Of a stretch of DNA of 11,380 nucleotides, positions 1 to 6,539 are shown one piece after another. A model generated the notes under the pieces. It saw only the letters and a program-made list of their open reading frames with translations, made no database searches and had not been told where the DNA came from. The stretch lies in the NCBI GenBank assembly GCA_900756555.1, contig CAAEKP010000019.1, positions 1 through 11,380 on the forward strand. Reading direction: 5' to 3'. Each line of letters begins with the position of its first letter. Positions within the stretch are counted from its first letter, which is position 1. This stretch comes from Peptococcaceae bacterium. Lineage in GTDB: Bacteria > Bacillota > Peptococcia > Peptococcales > Peptococcaceae. Position numbers and translations under genes: made by a program.

Positions 1-22
1 GAGCCTAATAGGCTCCCCTACG
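1..22. repeat. REP-like palindrome, cut by the window edge
   Basis: Bases 1-7 (GAGCCTA) pair with 9-15 (TAGGCTC) around a single central A, followed directly by CCCTACGA. The same plan, a CTAATAG core then CCCCTACGA, recurs at 4175-4199 with a different stem sequence, so I treat both as one repeat family. The left side may continue beyond the window. Bases 24-36 hold a second small dyad (ATTTAC, G, GTAAAT) of unknown meaning. Confidence 0.5.
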
Positions 23-50
23 AATTTACGGTAAATATTCTTATTATCCT

Positions 51-273
51 ACGGACGCAGGATTTTTTTCATCTGACTAGGCGGCGGTTTTACCCTTTTA
101 GGCATAGATAAATTTTTGCTTGGCAAGGCGGCTTTCCTGCAAACCACGGACACAGGATTTTTTTCATCTGACCAAGCGGCGGTTTATCCTTTTGGGCATA
201 GATAAATTTTGGTTTGGCAAGGCGGCTTTCCTGCAAACCACGGACGTAGGATTTTTTTCGTTTGCTCCATCCA
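51..273. repeat. Tandem direct repeat, ~95-bp unit, two full copies plus a partial third
   Basis: Unit 1 (51-145, 95 bp) and unit 2 (146-239, 94 bp) are about 90% identical by eye. Each starts ACGGAC(G/A)CAGGATTTTTTTC and ends GGCAAGGCGGCTTTCCTGC plus AAACC. A third copy starts at 240 and keeps only about 20 bases of homology before diverging. In unit 1 the internal GCAGGA (57-62) is complementary to TCCTGC (135-140), so the unit can fold back on itself. The neighbouring inverted repeat at 274-398 reuses the CGGACGCAGG and GCAAGGCGGCTTT modules with a much shorter spacer, so the whole block seems built from one repeat family. I see no convincing gene here; the short open frames simply run through the repeats. 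Confidence 0.75.
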
Positions 274-398
274 GCGGACGCAGGAAATTTTTCTCAGAGC
301 AAGGCGGCTTTGAAAACGGCGACGCGAGGCTATACAAAAGGTATGCGAGCTAGCCGTTTTCAAAACAACGCAGCTATGAGGAAAATTAACGCGTCCAC
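274..398. repeat. Long imperfect inverted repeat (MITE-like or large hairpin)
   Basis: The left arm 274-320 is complementary to the right arm 353-398: about 34 of 47 aligned positions match by hand count. The innermost 12 bp are perfect (309-320 TTTGAAAACGGC against 353-364). The outer ends are GCGGACGC and the complement of GTGGACGC. The ~32-base loop has a further short dyad (GGCTA at 328-332 with TAGCC at 351-355). The element ends 3 bp before the stop codon of the hydrolase gene. It could be a small non-autonomous mobile element or a transcript-end structure. No T-run follows it on the minus strand, so a classical terminator is unlikely. I did not recognise a target-site duplication. Confidence 0.6.
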
Positions 399-401
399 CT
401 C

Positions 402-1205
402 CTATAAGGTGAGGATATCCAGATCATCCGGCACATACACCCCTCCCCCGAAATACTCTTTCGCCTCGGCGGTGTAGGTGGCTTTGCGCTGTGCCAGGTG
501 TTCATCCTCGGTGTGATGCAGGATGAGGTTCTGCACCTGTAAGGATGCGGCGCACTCAGCGGCATCCTTCACAGTGCTGTGCTGGATGGGATGCGGATGG
601 TACTGTTCTTCCTGACTGGTAAGGCACATGGCCTCGTGCATAAGATAATCCACCTGTTCTGCATATTGCGCACATTCTGAACGATACGGCTCGTCACCCA
701 AATAGGTGAAAGATTTACCGTTGGTCAGCATCATCTGCACGCCGTACTGTGTGGTCTTTTTGCTGTGGGTGTCAAAGAACACCGTCTTGCGGCCTAAAAT
801 ATCAAAGCTCATGCCATCGGTGAGGCAGTGGAAGATAATGCGATCGCCAAACAGCGGCAGCAATCGCCCGGGCAACATAAATTTGCACATCTGCCAGAGG
901 CCATCGGCAATATCCTGATGGCAGTAGAGGTGCAGCTTGTCCTGATACACGCCTTTCTGGATGCTGTGTCCAATCATGCGCAGCATCCACACTGCGCCGA
1001 TTACATGGTCGGTATGGCAGTGGGACAAAAAGATGTGATGCACCTGATTGACGCTGATGCCCAGCTTTTCCAGATTGGTCAGCACACCGCTGCCGCCTCC
1101 TGTATCAATCATAAAATGTTCGTGCCCATCTGATATGGTAAAACAGGTAGTATAGCATTTTGTGGCAACGGCATAGCCGGTGCCCAATACAGTTAGTTGT
1201 TCCAT
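402..1205 (-). CDS. Metallo-beta-lactamase-fold hydrolase, RNase Z/AtsA-like
   Basis: Probable zinc-dependent hydrolase of 267 residues with no signal peptide, so likely cytoplasmic. The motif SHCHTDH gives metal ligands H62, H64, D66 and H67. Further candidate ligands are D171 (YLGDEP), H190 in HEAM, which resembles the HEAT motif of RNase Z, and H230/H231 in ILHHTED. The C-terminal pattern H209-S-T followed by DAAECAASLQVQ-NLILHH also follows the RNase Z plan. The long exosite arm typical of tRNase Z is not obvious. The same subfamily includes AtsA-type arylsulfatases, and the sulfotransferase neighbours make a sulfatase role attractive, but the substrate cannot be read from sequence. The start is the ATG 6 bases after TAGGAGGAGT. 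It lies 79 bp downstream of the exporter gene, behind a terminator, and an extended -10 at 1251-1259 may drive it separately. The stop codon is TAG. Confidence 0.85.
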   Translation of the reverse strand: MEQLTVLGTGYAVATKCYTTCFTISDGHEHFMIDTGGGSGVLTNLEKLGISVNQVHHIFLSHCHTDHVIGAVWMLRMIGHSIQKGVYQDKLHLYCHQDIADGLWQMCKFMLPGRLLPLFGDRIIFHCLTDGMSFDILGRKTVFFDTHSKKTTQYGVQMMLTNGKSFTYLGDEPYRSECAQYAEQVDYLMHEAMCLTSQEEQYHPHPIQHSTVKDAAECAASLQVQNLILHHTEDEHLAQRKATYTAEAKEYFGGGVYVPDDLDILTL

Positions 1206-1231
1206 AGGAAACTCCTCCTAAATAAATTCAT

Positions 1232-1271
1232 AAAAAAACCTGCTGCTATGATTATACCACAGAGCAACAGG
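1232..1271 (-). terminator. Rho-independent terminator after the MFS exporter gene
   Basis: On the minus strand CCTGTTGC (1271-1264) pairs with GCAGCAGG (1246-1239), 8 bp with one G-U pair, around a 17-base loop. Seven T residues follow (1238-1232). It begins 14 bases beyond the exporter stop codon and lies before the hydrolase gene. Confidence 0.75.
1251..1259 (-). promoter_or_regulatory. Candidate extended -10 promoter for the hydrolase gene
   Basis: The minus strand reads TGGTATAAT, a perfect TGnTATAAT extended -10. I see no good -35 at 16-18 bp (the best is GAACAA-like), which is tolerable for extended -10 promoters. It sits in the loop of the preceding terminator, and the predicted start point near 1244 falls in the terminator's 3' arm. 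A transcript begun here would escape the hairpin. Confidence 0.4.
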
Positions 1272-1284
1272 CTTGTTCTTACTT

Positions 1285-2499
1285 TTATTTTACGCCGTGG
1301 CATGGCACTTTGGAGCGCATCAGTAACGCCCAGCCCACAACGCTGACTGCGCCGGACAAAAAGATGGTGATGCCCATGCCAAAAATGGTATCGCTCCACA
1401 TGGAAGCTGTCATCATGCCCACACTGCCCAAAATGGTGGACACGCCATTAATCAGGGAAGATGCAGAGCCAGTGTCACCGCTCTGCTGTTCCAGCAGAAT
1501 ATTGGTGCTGAACGGACGGGAGATGGTGCCCAGCAGGGAGAACGGTGCAAAGCCAAGCCAGAACAGAACCGGCGCATTATGCCCCAGCAACAGCAGCAGT
1601 ACACCGCACAGCACATAGCCGATAAAGCACACATTGGCAAATTTGCGCTTGTTGGTGCGGGTAAAGAATTTTACATAAATCATGGGGCCAATCAAGGACA
1701 ATGCTGCATTGGCTGCAAAGAAATAGCTGTACACCTGCTCCGACAAGCCAAAGAAATCTACATAAATATAGGACGACATGGCGATGTACCCCATAAAGGC
1801 CAGATTATACAGCGAAAAAATCAGGCATGGCACCAGGAAGCCCGCATTTTTGCCCACCGTTACCAAACGCCCCAGCGAGCCCAGCACAGTACCATCATAC
1901 CGTTCCGCAGCATCCAGTGTTTCCTGATACAAAAGCGACAGCAGCAAGCATACGGTGCCCACCACGGTCAGCACCACAAAGGAGCCACGCCAGTTGGTAA
2001 ATTGCAGCAAAATACCGCCCAACACCGGCGCAATCATCGGGGCCAGGCCACCTACCGACTGCACAATAGCCAGAATGGTTTCCCGCTGTTTGCCGGAAAA
2101 ACAGTCTTTGATTAAGGCCATAGATACAGAGATAATCGCGCCAGCGGCAATCCCCTGCATCACACGAGCCGCAATCAGCACATACACATCAGGAGCCAGC
2201 GCGCACACTGCACTGGCTGCCACATACAAACCGGTTCCTACAACCAGCACAGGCTTACGGCCATACTTATCGCTGATGGGCCCCCAGAACAGCGTACCCA
2301 CTGCAAAGAAAAAGAAGAAGCTCACCAGTGTCAGGTTTGTAAGAGCTGTTGATACGCCCAGGGCAACACTCATGGTTGGCAGGGCAGGTAAATATAAATC
2401 TGTGGAGAGCGGAATAAACATATTCATGAGTGTAATAAAAAAGATTAAACCAGCTTTCCCTAAAAATTTCTGTTTGTCAATATTTTTTTGCGCTTGCAT
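1285..2499 (-). CDS. Bcr/CflA-family MFS drug/metabolite exporter
   Basis: Major facilitator superfamily protein of 404 residues, the usual size for 12-helix Bcr/CflA drug:proton antiporters. It acts in the inner membrane. Family marks are the first-helix STDLYLPALP segment (about residues 32-41), loop 2-3 motif A (GPISDKYGRKP, 73-83), RVMQGIAAGA in helix 4 (112-121) and the antiporter-type motif C APMIAPVLGG (153-162). Substrate is unknown. Given the neighbours, efflux of phenols or other small aromatics is possible but is inference. I chose the ATG at 2499. A TTG three codons upstream (2508) lies only 3 bases from AAAGGAG, while the ATG lies 12 bases from it; neither spacing is ideal. The gene is 184 bp from the upstream sulfotransferase gene, with a terminator between, so it probably has its own promoter, which I could not place convincingly. 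Confidence 0.9.
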   Translation of the reverse strand: MQAQKNIDKQKFLGKAGLIFFITLMNMFIPLSTDLYLPALPTMSVALGVSTALTNLTLVSFFFFFAVGTLFWGPISDKYGRKPVLVVGTGLYVAASAVCALAPDVYVLIAARVMQGIAAGAIISVSMALIKDCFSGKQRETILAIVQSVGGLAPMIAPVLGGILLQFTNWRGSFVVLTVVGTVCLLLSLLYQETLDAAERYDGTVLGSLGRLVTVGKNAGFLVPCLIFSLYNLAFMGYIAMSSYIYVDFFGLSEQVYSYFFAANAALSLIGPMIYVKFFTRTNKRKFANVCFIGYVLCGVLLLLLGHNAPVLFWLGFAPFSLLGTISRPFSTNILLEQQSGDTGSASSLINGVSTILGSVGMMTASMWSDTIFGMGITIFLSGAVSVVGWALLMRSKVPCHGVK

Positions 2500-2584
2500 A
2501 AATGGCAATTGCTCCTTTCAAAAAATATGTATCGCTGACCGCTTGTAAACAGCTTTTTATTTATAATAACAAAATAATAGCGGT

Positions 2585-2627
2585 AAAAAAGCAAAACGGA
2601 AGGGGAACCTAGGCGGCCTCCCCTTCC
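2585..2627 (-). terminator. Rho-independent terminator after the 481-aa ASST-family gene
   Basis: On the minus strand GGAAGGGG (2627-2620) pairs with CCCCTTCC (2605-2598), extended by an adjoining A-T pair (2619/2606), with a 12-base loop. GTTTTGC and a six-T run (2590-2585) follow. It lies 65 bases past the stop codon. Confidence 0.7.
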
Positions 2628-2692
2628 ATTTAATTGTTATACGTTTTAATCGTTATACGGCATTTCTTTTTGCGCTTATGCGCCGTTTCTCA

Positions 2693-4138
2693 TTAGAATG
2701 GAGATGCGTTGTCATCTTCTGTTACACAGGCATCCATTTTACCTTCATAGCCGAATGTACCTGCTACGGTAGTTTCGTTGGCAATCATACCTTCTGCTGC
2801 GCCTGGTACACGGAAGGTTTTGTTTTCCAGCTGAACTACTGGCACTTCTGCCGGAACATCAATCTGTGGTACATAGCTGTATGGATAACGATATGCACGA
2901 TAGATGAATCTTGTGCTGAAATCAAATGGAGCATAGTATTCCCATACAACTTCTTTGTCTGCATTTACTTCAAAGATACGGCAGCAGCAGCCTTCGGTAA
3001 TCATGGTGTTACCGTTTGGCAGACGCTGTGCGGAGCTTACCAGCTGGCTGTAGAATTTGGTATTGCCAATCATATCCATCATGCCGTCGCCGCCCATTTT
3101 TGCCCCGGTGTATTCCCAAACTACTTTCAATGTGGTTGGGTCTAATTCGATTACTCTGGAGTGGTCACGTCTGTCTGTTTTGCTGCCATCTTTGGACATA
3201 CGGTCTGGCACGCCATAGCCAGCCCAGCCGCCGTTATCAAAGATTAAGATATTGCCTTCGCCTGGCAGACCTTTTGGAATCATGTGTACATGGTGCTGAC
3301 CGATAATCTGACCGATTGCACGCATTTCAGCAGTTTCGGTAAAGTCAGGACCAATTTTCCAGACAATTTTGCCGGTTTCTTTGCTGATGATAGCTAAGAT
3401 GTTGGATTCACGAGCATCCCAGATAATGTTTTCTGGATTAAACCGTTCATCGCCCTGGTCATACCATTTGTTTGGCCCCAGCAAGCTCATGGAGTTGATG
3501 TGCATCCAGTCAGCCTGACCGCCGCCATTTGGATGATTGTTAGGGTTGCGGAACAGAACATTCTTTGCAGCTTCGGAGAAGCCCAGTTCATTGAAGTGAT
3601 CGCTTACGTGCCACTGCCAGACAATGTTGCCTTCCCAGTCTACTTCAATAAATACATCATCCAGCAGACGTTTGTCGGAGATACGTTTTTTGTAGGTATC
3701 TTCGTGGCACAGAATTAAGGTGTTGCCGCTGTCTGTTTTGCATTCCATACCAGGTACATAGTAACCAACTGGATTCCCTTCACGCTGGTAGTCATGGTGC
3801 TGACGAGCCATCCACTGTTCTTCATGGCCTTCGTCTTTGATTAATTCATGTTTGTTAAATTTCCATACAACATTACCATCCCAGTCAACCTGAACTACGT
3901 CAGTCTGATCCTGATAAGCAAATTCAGATGGACGAGCGCCCAGAGAGCCCATTACATAACCGCCTGGCAGCAGTTTGTTAGGGAAGCCCTGCAGGTCTTT
4001 CCATGTTTTTACTACGTTCCCGTTCATGTCAATCAGAACAGCGCCAATGCCTGCAACTGGCATTAAGGTATAGCCGCTCCATGCTTTTTCTGGATCATAA
4101 ATTGTTGTTCCCATTGGATGTACACTTGGTGTTCCCAT
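2693..4138 (-). CDS. Arylsulfotransferase (ASST) family protein, short form
   Basis: Beta-propeller protein of 481 residues in the arylsulfotransferase superfamily, the group that transfers sulfate between phenols using a histidine intermediate. Repeated blade-like strands such as VVQVDWDGNVVWKF (81-94), FIEVDWEGNIVWQW (163-176) and VIELDPTTLKVVWEY (329-343) support a propeller. Likely active-site counterparts to the large paralogs are H114/H115 (RQHHD), the DWMHIN segment (H213, N215), R243 (DARES) and H282/H283 (GQHHVH) before the FDNGG turn. There is no signal peptide, and the separate N-terminal sandwich domain of the large paralogs is missing. Three consecutive cysteines occur at 384-386. 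The start follows TAGGAGGAA at good spacing. It lies 116 bp downstream of the 641-residue ASST gene with no clear terminator between, so co-transcription is possible. It is distant from the large pair, and its substrate may differ. Sulfotransferase activity is inferred. Confidence 0.8.
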   Translation of the reverse strand: MGTPSVHPMGTTIYDPEKAWSGYTLMPVAGIGAVLIDMNGNVVKTWKDLQGFPNKLLPGGYVMGSLGARPSEFAYQDQTDVVQVDWDGNVVWKFNKHELIKDEGHEEQWMARQHHDYQREGNPVGYYVPGMECKTDSGNTLILCHEDTYKKRISDKRLLDDVFIEVDWEGNIVWQWHVSDHFNELGFSEAAKNVLFRNPNNHPNGGGQADWMHINSMSLLGPNKWYDQGDERFNPENIIWDARESNILAIISKETGKIVWKIGPDFTETAEMRAIGQIIGQHHVHMIPKGLPGEGNILIFDNGGWAGYGVPDRMSKDGSKTDRRDHSRVIELDPTTLKVVWEYTGAKMGGDGMMDMIGNTKFYSQLVSSAQRLPNGNTMITEGCCCRIFEVNADKEVVWEYYAPFDFSTRFIYRAYRYPYSYVPQIDVPAEVPVVQLENKTFRVPGAAEGMIANETTVAGTFGYEGKMDACVTEDDNASPF

Positions 4139-4174
4139 TGTAATTCCTCCTAAGATGTTTGAATTTTAAAGCGC

Positions 4175-4238
4175 GGGCGGCTAATAGCCGCCCCTACGAT
4201 AATACGTAATGCTTTGTAGGGGAGGATATCATCCTCCC
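4175..4238. repeat. Pair of REP-like palindromes in inverted arrangement (BIME-like)
   Basis: The first palindrome has a 9-bp stem (GGGCGGCTA 4175-4183, TAGCCGCCC 4185-4193) and runs into CCCCTACG. The second has an 8-bp stem (GGGAGGAT 4220-4227, ATCCTCCC 4231-4238) and is preceded by GTAGGGG (4216-4222). The CCCCTAC and GTAGGGG tags are themselves inverted, so the two face each other across ~18 bases. Similar GTAGGGGCG-tagged palindromes are, as I recall, scattered in clostridial-type genomes. They fill the gap between two sulfotransferase genes and may shield or attenuate a shared transcript. No T-run follows either one. Confidence 0.65.
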
Positions 4239-4254
4239 GTTCCATTACAAAAAT

Positions 4255-6180
4255 TTAGCAACTGATGGTTACGCCAGTTTCATAAATCTTGTAATTATCT
4301 TCCCCATCCTGCACCAGTACTTTTACCTGATATTTGCCGGACAGCCCGGTTTTGTTGATGAAGGTATCTACTTCACGGCTGTCTGCTTTCTGGAAGGTAC
4401 CTACGCACATTGCCTGGAAATGCTGTGGCACGGTGTTGATTTCATAGCGGGTAATGTCGCCTGCTTCGTTCACCAGCAGTACCTGTGCAATTGTATTTTC
4501 TTCAAAGAAACCATTTAACAGCATACGATCGTCTTCTTCCACAACTTTTGCTTTAAATTCTGCTGGCAGTAATGCGCCGGTTTCTTCTGCTTTTACTTTC
4601 ATTTTGGTTGCTTTTGTTTCAATTAAGCCGCCCAGTACAACGCCTTTGCCCAGTTCGATGGTTTCGCCGGCATAATACAGTGGCAGTTTTTCTGCACGAT
4701 AGCAGTTCGCTGGCACATGCAGTTCATATACAACTTTATCGTCCACCAGTTCACAGGTGATGGAGTTGAAGGTATATTTGTGTTCTTTGCTCTTCACTGG
4801 ATCCATAGCATCCATTACAGCAAAACCGTCGCATGGTTTGCCATCTTCGTAGCCAATACCGCCGGAGTGTACCATGTAATGACCTTCGTTGTAGTATTCT
4901 ACGTTACAGATATATGGAGAGAAGAATTCAGCGCCACGTTCTTTCCCGTACTGCCAAATCTGTTCAATTTCCATTTTTTCTGTGTTGATTCTGTAGCGAA
5001 CGCCACGGGAGAAGTTCTGGCTGTTTGGAATCCGTTTTTCTGGATTTTTAGAGCGGTAGTGACCGTTATCAAACAGCATGATATCGCCATCTGGCAGAAC
5101 TACGCAGGCGTGCTGTTCATACTGCCAGTCAAATTTACTTAAATCGCCAACTGGTTTAAAGAAATATTTCTGCATATCTGCTGGCCACATTTCCGGGTCA
5201 CCCAGAATCCAGTTCAGTTTGCATTTGCCATCTGCACCCAGTTCATAGTCCAGATTGATTACAGCGTCCTGATGACGACCAGACAGTGTGATGGTGTTGG
5301 TTTTCTTGTCGTACCATACCGCATTGTTGTGGAACCAGTCATGCTGATCCTGGCTGCCGGAACCAGCTGTTGGGAACTGTGGCAGTACATCTTTGTAATC
5401 CCATTTGCGCAGAACTTCGCCGGTGTTTTTATCCAGCAGTACGCAAACGTCTTCTACTGTACCGGAGTACATATCAAAGGTCAGCATCAGAATGTTGCCG
5501 TCTTCCATCACAAACTGGTCATGATGATAGCCGCCGATTGGGCTCTGATATTCTTTGAACACTTTACCGCTGAATGCCATTTCATAAATACCTGTGGTGA
5601 AGTATGGCATTTTTACTAAACGTTCGGTACCAATCAGGATATGACCGTTTGGCATCCGTTTTAAGTCAAAGGCAAAGTTTACGCTTGCATACCAGCGCAG
5701 GTCACCTTTGTAGTCATAGCCAACTGGCATGGAGCGCATAGCAGCGGTTAAGAATACAATGTTATTGCCCAGATATTCTGGAGTTGTTTCAATTTTGGTA
5801 GCCAGAGGCACATCTTTCAGCAGTGGTGCAGTCTGGATTTTGATTGTAGATTTTTCACCGTTTGCCAGTACAATTTCTACCGTGTTTTCATAGTCTGCAT
5901 ATAAACCGTAGATTGGCAGAATGTGTTTTTTTGCAGCTGGGAAGGTGTGGCTGATGTTGCCTGCTGCTTCTTTGCCCAGTACAGTGATGGTTGCTTCGCT
6001 GGCAGCTGGTGTTTCAAATAAAACAACTGCGGTCAGTGGGCAAAATTCATAAGGATTCAATTTTACCAGTGGATTGGTCAGTGTGTAGCTGCCTGCTTCA
6101 AATTCAGCTAAAAAAGCCTGCTCTGCTGCATACTGTCTTTCAATAATGTGTGGAATTTTTTCATAAGTAATGGTTTCCAT
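4255..6180 (-). CDS. assT: Aryl-sulfate sulfotransferase, copy 2 (641 aa)
   Basis: PAPS-independent sulfotransferase moving sulfate from an aryl sulfate donor to a phenolic acceptor (EC 2.8.2.22 family). Residues 1-125 resemble the ASST N-terminal sandwich domain (NPLVKLNPYEFCPL; ILPIYGLYADYENT). Residues 130-500 form the propeller. Candidate catalytic residues by motif match to the enterobacterial enzyme are H219/H220 (GGYHHD), H284 and N286 (DWFHNN), R302 (SGRHQ) and H357 (YEQHAC), the presumed sulfohistidine. A C-terminal extension (about 500-641) is not obvious in the enterobacterial enzyme. There is no signal peptide, and no Cys occurs between 321 and 358, where I recall the periplasmic enzyme having its disulfide, so a cytoplasmic location is inferred. 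The start follows AAAGGAGAG. It has its own promoter (6289-6317) and a LysR-type dyad (6339-6357). It is about 80% identical to the neighbouring copy over residues 1-450. Confidence 0.93.
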   Translation of the reverse strand: METITYEKIPHIIERQYAAEQAFLAEFEAGSYTLTNPLVKLNPYEFCPLTAVVLFETPAASEATITVLGKEAAGNISHTFPAAKKHILPIYGLYADYENTVEIVLANGEKSTIKIQTAPLLKDVPLATKIETTPEYLGNNIVFLTAAMRSMPVGYDYKGDLRWYASVNFAFDLKRMPNGHILIGTERLVKMPYFTTGIYEMAFSGKVFKEYQSPIGGYHHDQFVMEDGNILMLTFDMYSGTVEDVCVLLDKNTGEVLRKWDYKDVLPQFPTAGSGSQDQHDWFHNNAVWYDKKTNTITLSGRHQDAVINLDYELGADGKCKLNWILGDPEMWPADMQKYFFKPVGDLSKFDWQYEQHACVVLPDGDIMLFDNGHYRSKNPEKRIPNSQNFSRGVRYRINTEKMEIEQIWQYGKERGAEFFSPYICNVEYYNEGHYMVHSGGIGYEDGKPCDGFAVMDAMDPVKSKEHKYTFNSITCELVDDKVVYELHVPANCYRAEKLPLYYAGETIELGKGVVLGGLIETKATKMKVKAEETGALLPAEFKAKVVEEDDRMLLNGFFEENTIAQVLLVNEAGDITRYEINTVPQHFQAMCVGTFQKADSREVDTFINKTGLSGKYQVKVLVQDGEDNYKIYETGVTISC

Positions 6181-6288
6181 TTTTGAAATCTCTCCTTTTT
6201 GAATAAAAAATATATTGGCATGAATACAATCCTTTGTCAGAAGTACAGATTATTCAGCAAACTATAAATAATTCTGTTCTTTATTATA

Positions 6289-6317
6289 ATTATAAGTCAT
6301 TCCTTTTGTTTTGCCAA
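6289..6317 (-). promoter_or_regulatory. Sigma-A-type promoter of ASST copy 2
   Basis: On the minus strand TTGGCA (6317-6312), a 17-bp spacer and a perfect TATAAT (6294-6289). The predicted start point is near 6282, giving a leader of about 100 bases. In the 359-bp gap between the two large ASST genes (6181-6539) this promoter, the dyad at 6339-6357 and the terminator at 6440-6480 are the only structured elements I see. Confidence 0.7.
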
Positions 6318-6338
6318 TTTCCAAATCCTTATACCCCC

Positions 6339-6357
6339 CTATTGTTTCCGTCAATAG
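6339..6357. promoter_or_regulatory. Candidate LysR-type operator upstream of ASST copy 2
   Basis: Perfect 6-bp dyad CTATTG, 7 bases, CAATAG. The inner TTG-N7-CAA is a T-N11-A box, the general LysR-family recognition pattern. Its centre (6348) is about 66 bp upstream of the predicted start point, the usual place for a LysR activator site. A weaker alternative promoter (TTGACG, 15 bp, TATAAG on minus, 6354-6328) overlaps it, so the dyad could instead act at that promoter. Confidence 0.5.
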
Positions 6358-6439
6358 CTGACATCAAATAATTTTAGGTCAGAATGTGCCGATACATTAC
6401 ACGGCGATACAACCCGTTAAGCAACCCCCAAAAAACTGC

Positions 6440-6480
6440 AAAAAACAGAGCCGCCGCAATCATTGCTGCAACAGCTCTGT
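6440..6480 (-). terminator. Strong Rho-independent terminator after ASST copy 1
   Basis: On the minus strand ACAGAGCTGTTGC (6480-6468) pairs with GCGGCGGCTCTGT (6457-6445), 13 bp with three G-U pairs and a 10-base loop. A T-run (6445-6440), then GCAG and more T residues follow. It lies 60 bases past the stop codon and separates the two large ASST genes transcriptionally. Confidence 0.85.
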
Positions 6481-6539
6481 TCTGTTATCGCATTATTTTA
6501 TTTTTAAATGCCTGCATCCGCATCGTCAGCCATTTTTAC

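Noticed and set aside
51..398. CRISPR array or integron attC sites
   Set aside because: The units are 94-95 bp and contiguous, without unique spacers of regular length, and no cas or integrase gene is present.
120..477. Two short plus-strand open frames (about 70-77 codons) over the left-end repeats
   Set aside because: They run through the tandem and inverted repeats and overlap the hydrolase gene end; I see no convincing ribosome site or protein-like conservation.
2500..2508. TTG start for the exporter, giving three more residues
   Set aside because: Only 3 bases from the Shine-Dalgarno core; the ATG at 2499 is more usual, although its 12-base spacing is long, so this is a preference rather than proof.
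1579..2548. Long plus-strand open frames (178 and 197 codons) opposite the exporter gene
   Set aside because: They are antisense to a clearly conserved MFS protein and have low-complexity Gln/His-rich or Lys/Thr-rich composition.
2678..3145. 155-codon plus-strand frame opposite the short ASST gene
   Set aside because: Shadow of the conserved minus-strand gene; rich in Cys, Phe and Trp with no recognisable motif.
6328..6354. Alternative promoter TTGACG-15-TATAAG on the minus strand
   Set aside because: The 15-bp spacer is short, and a better 17-bp promoter with perfect TATAAT lies just downstream.
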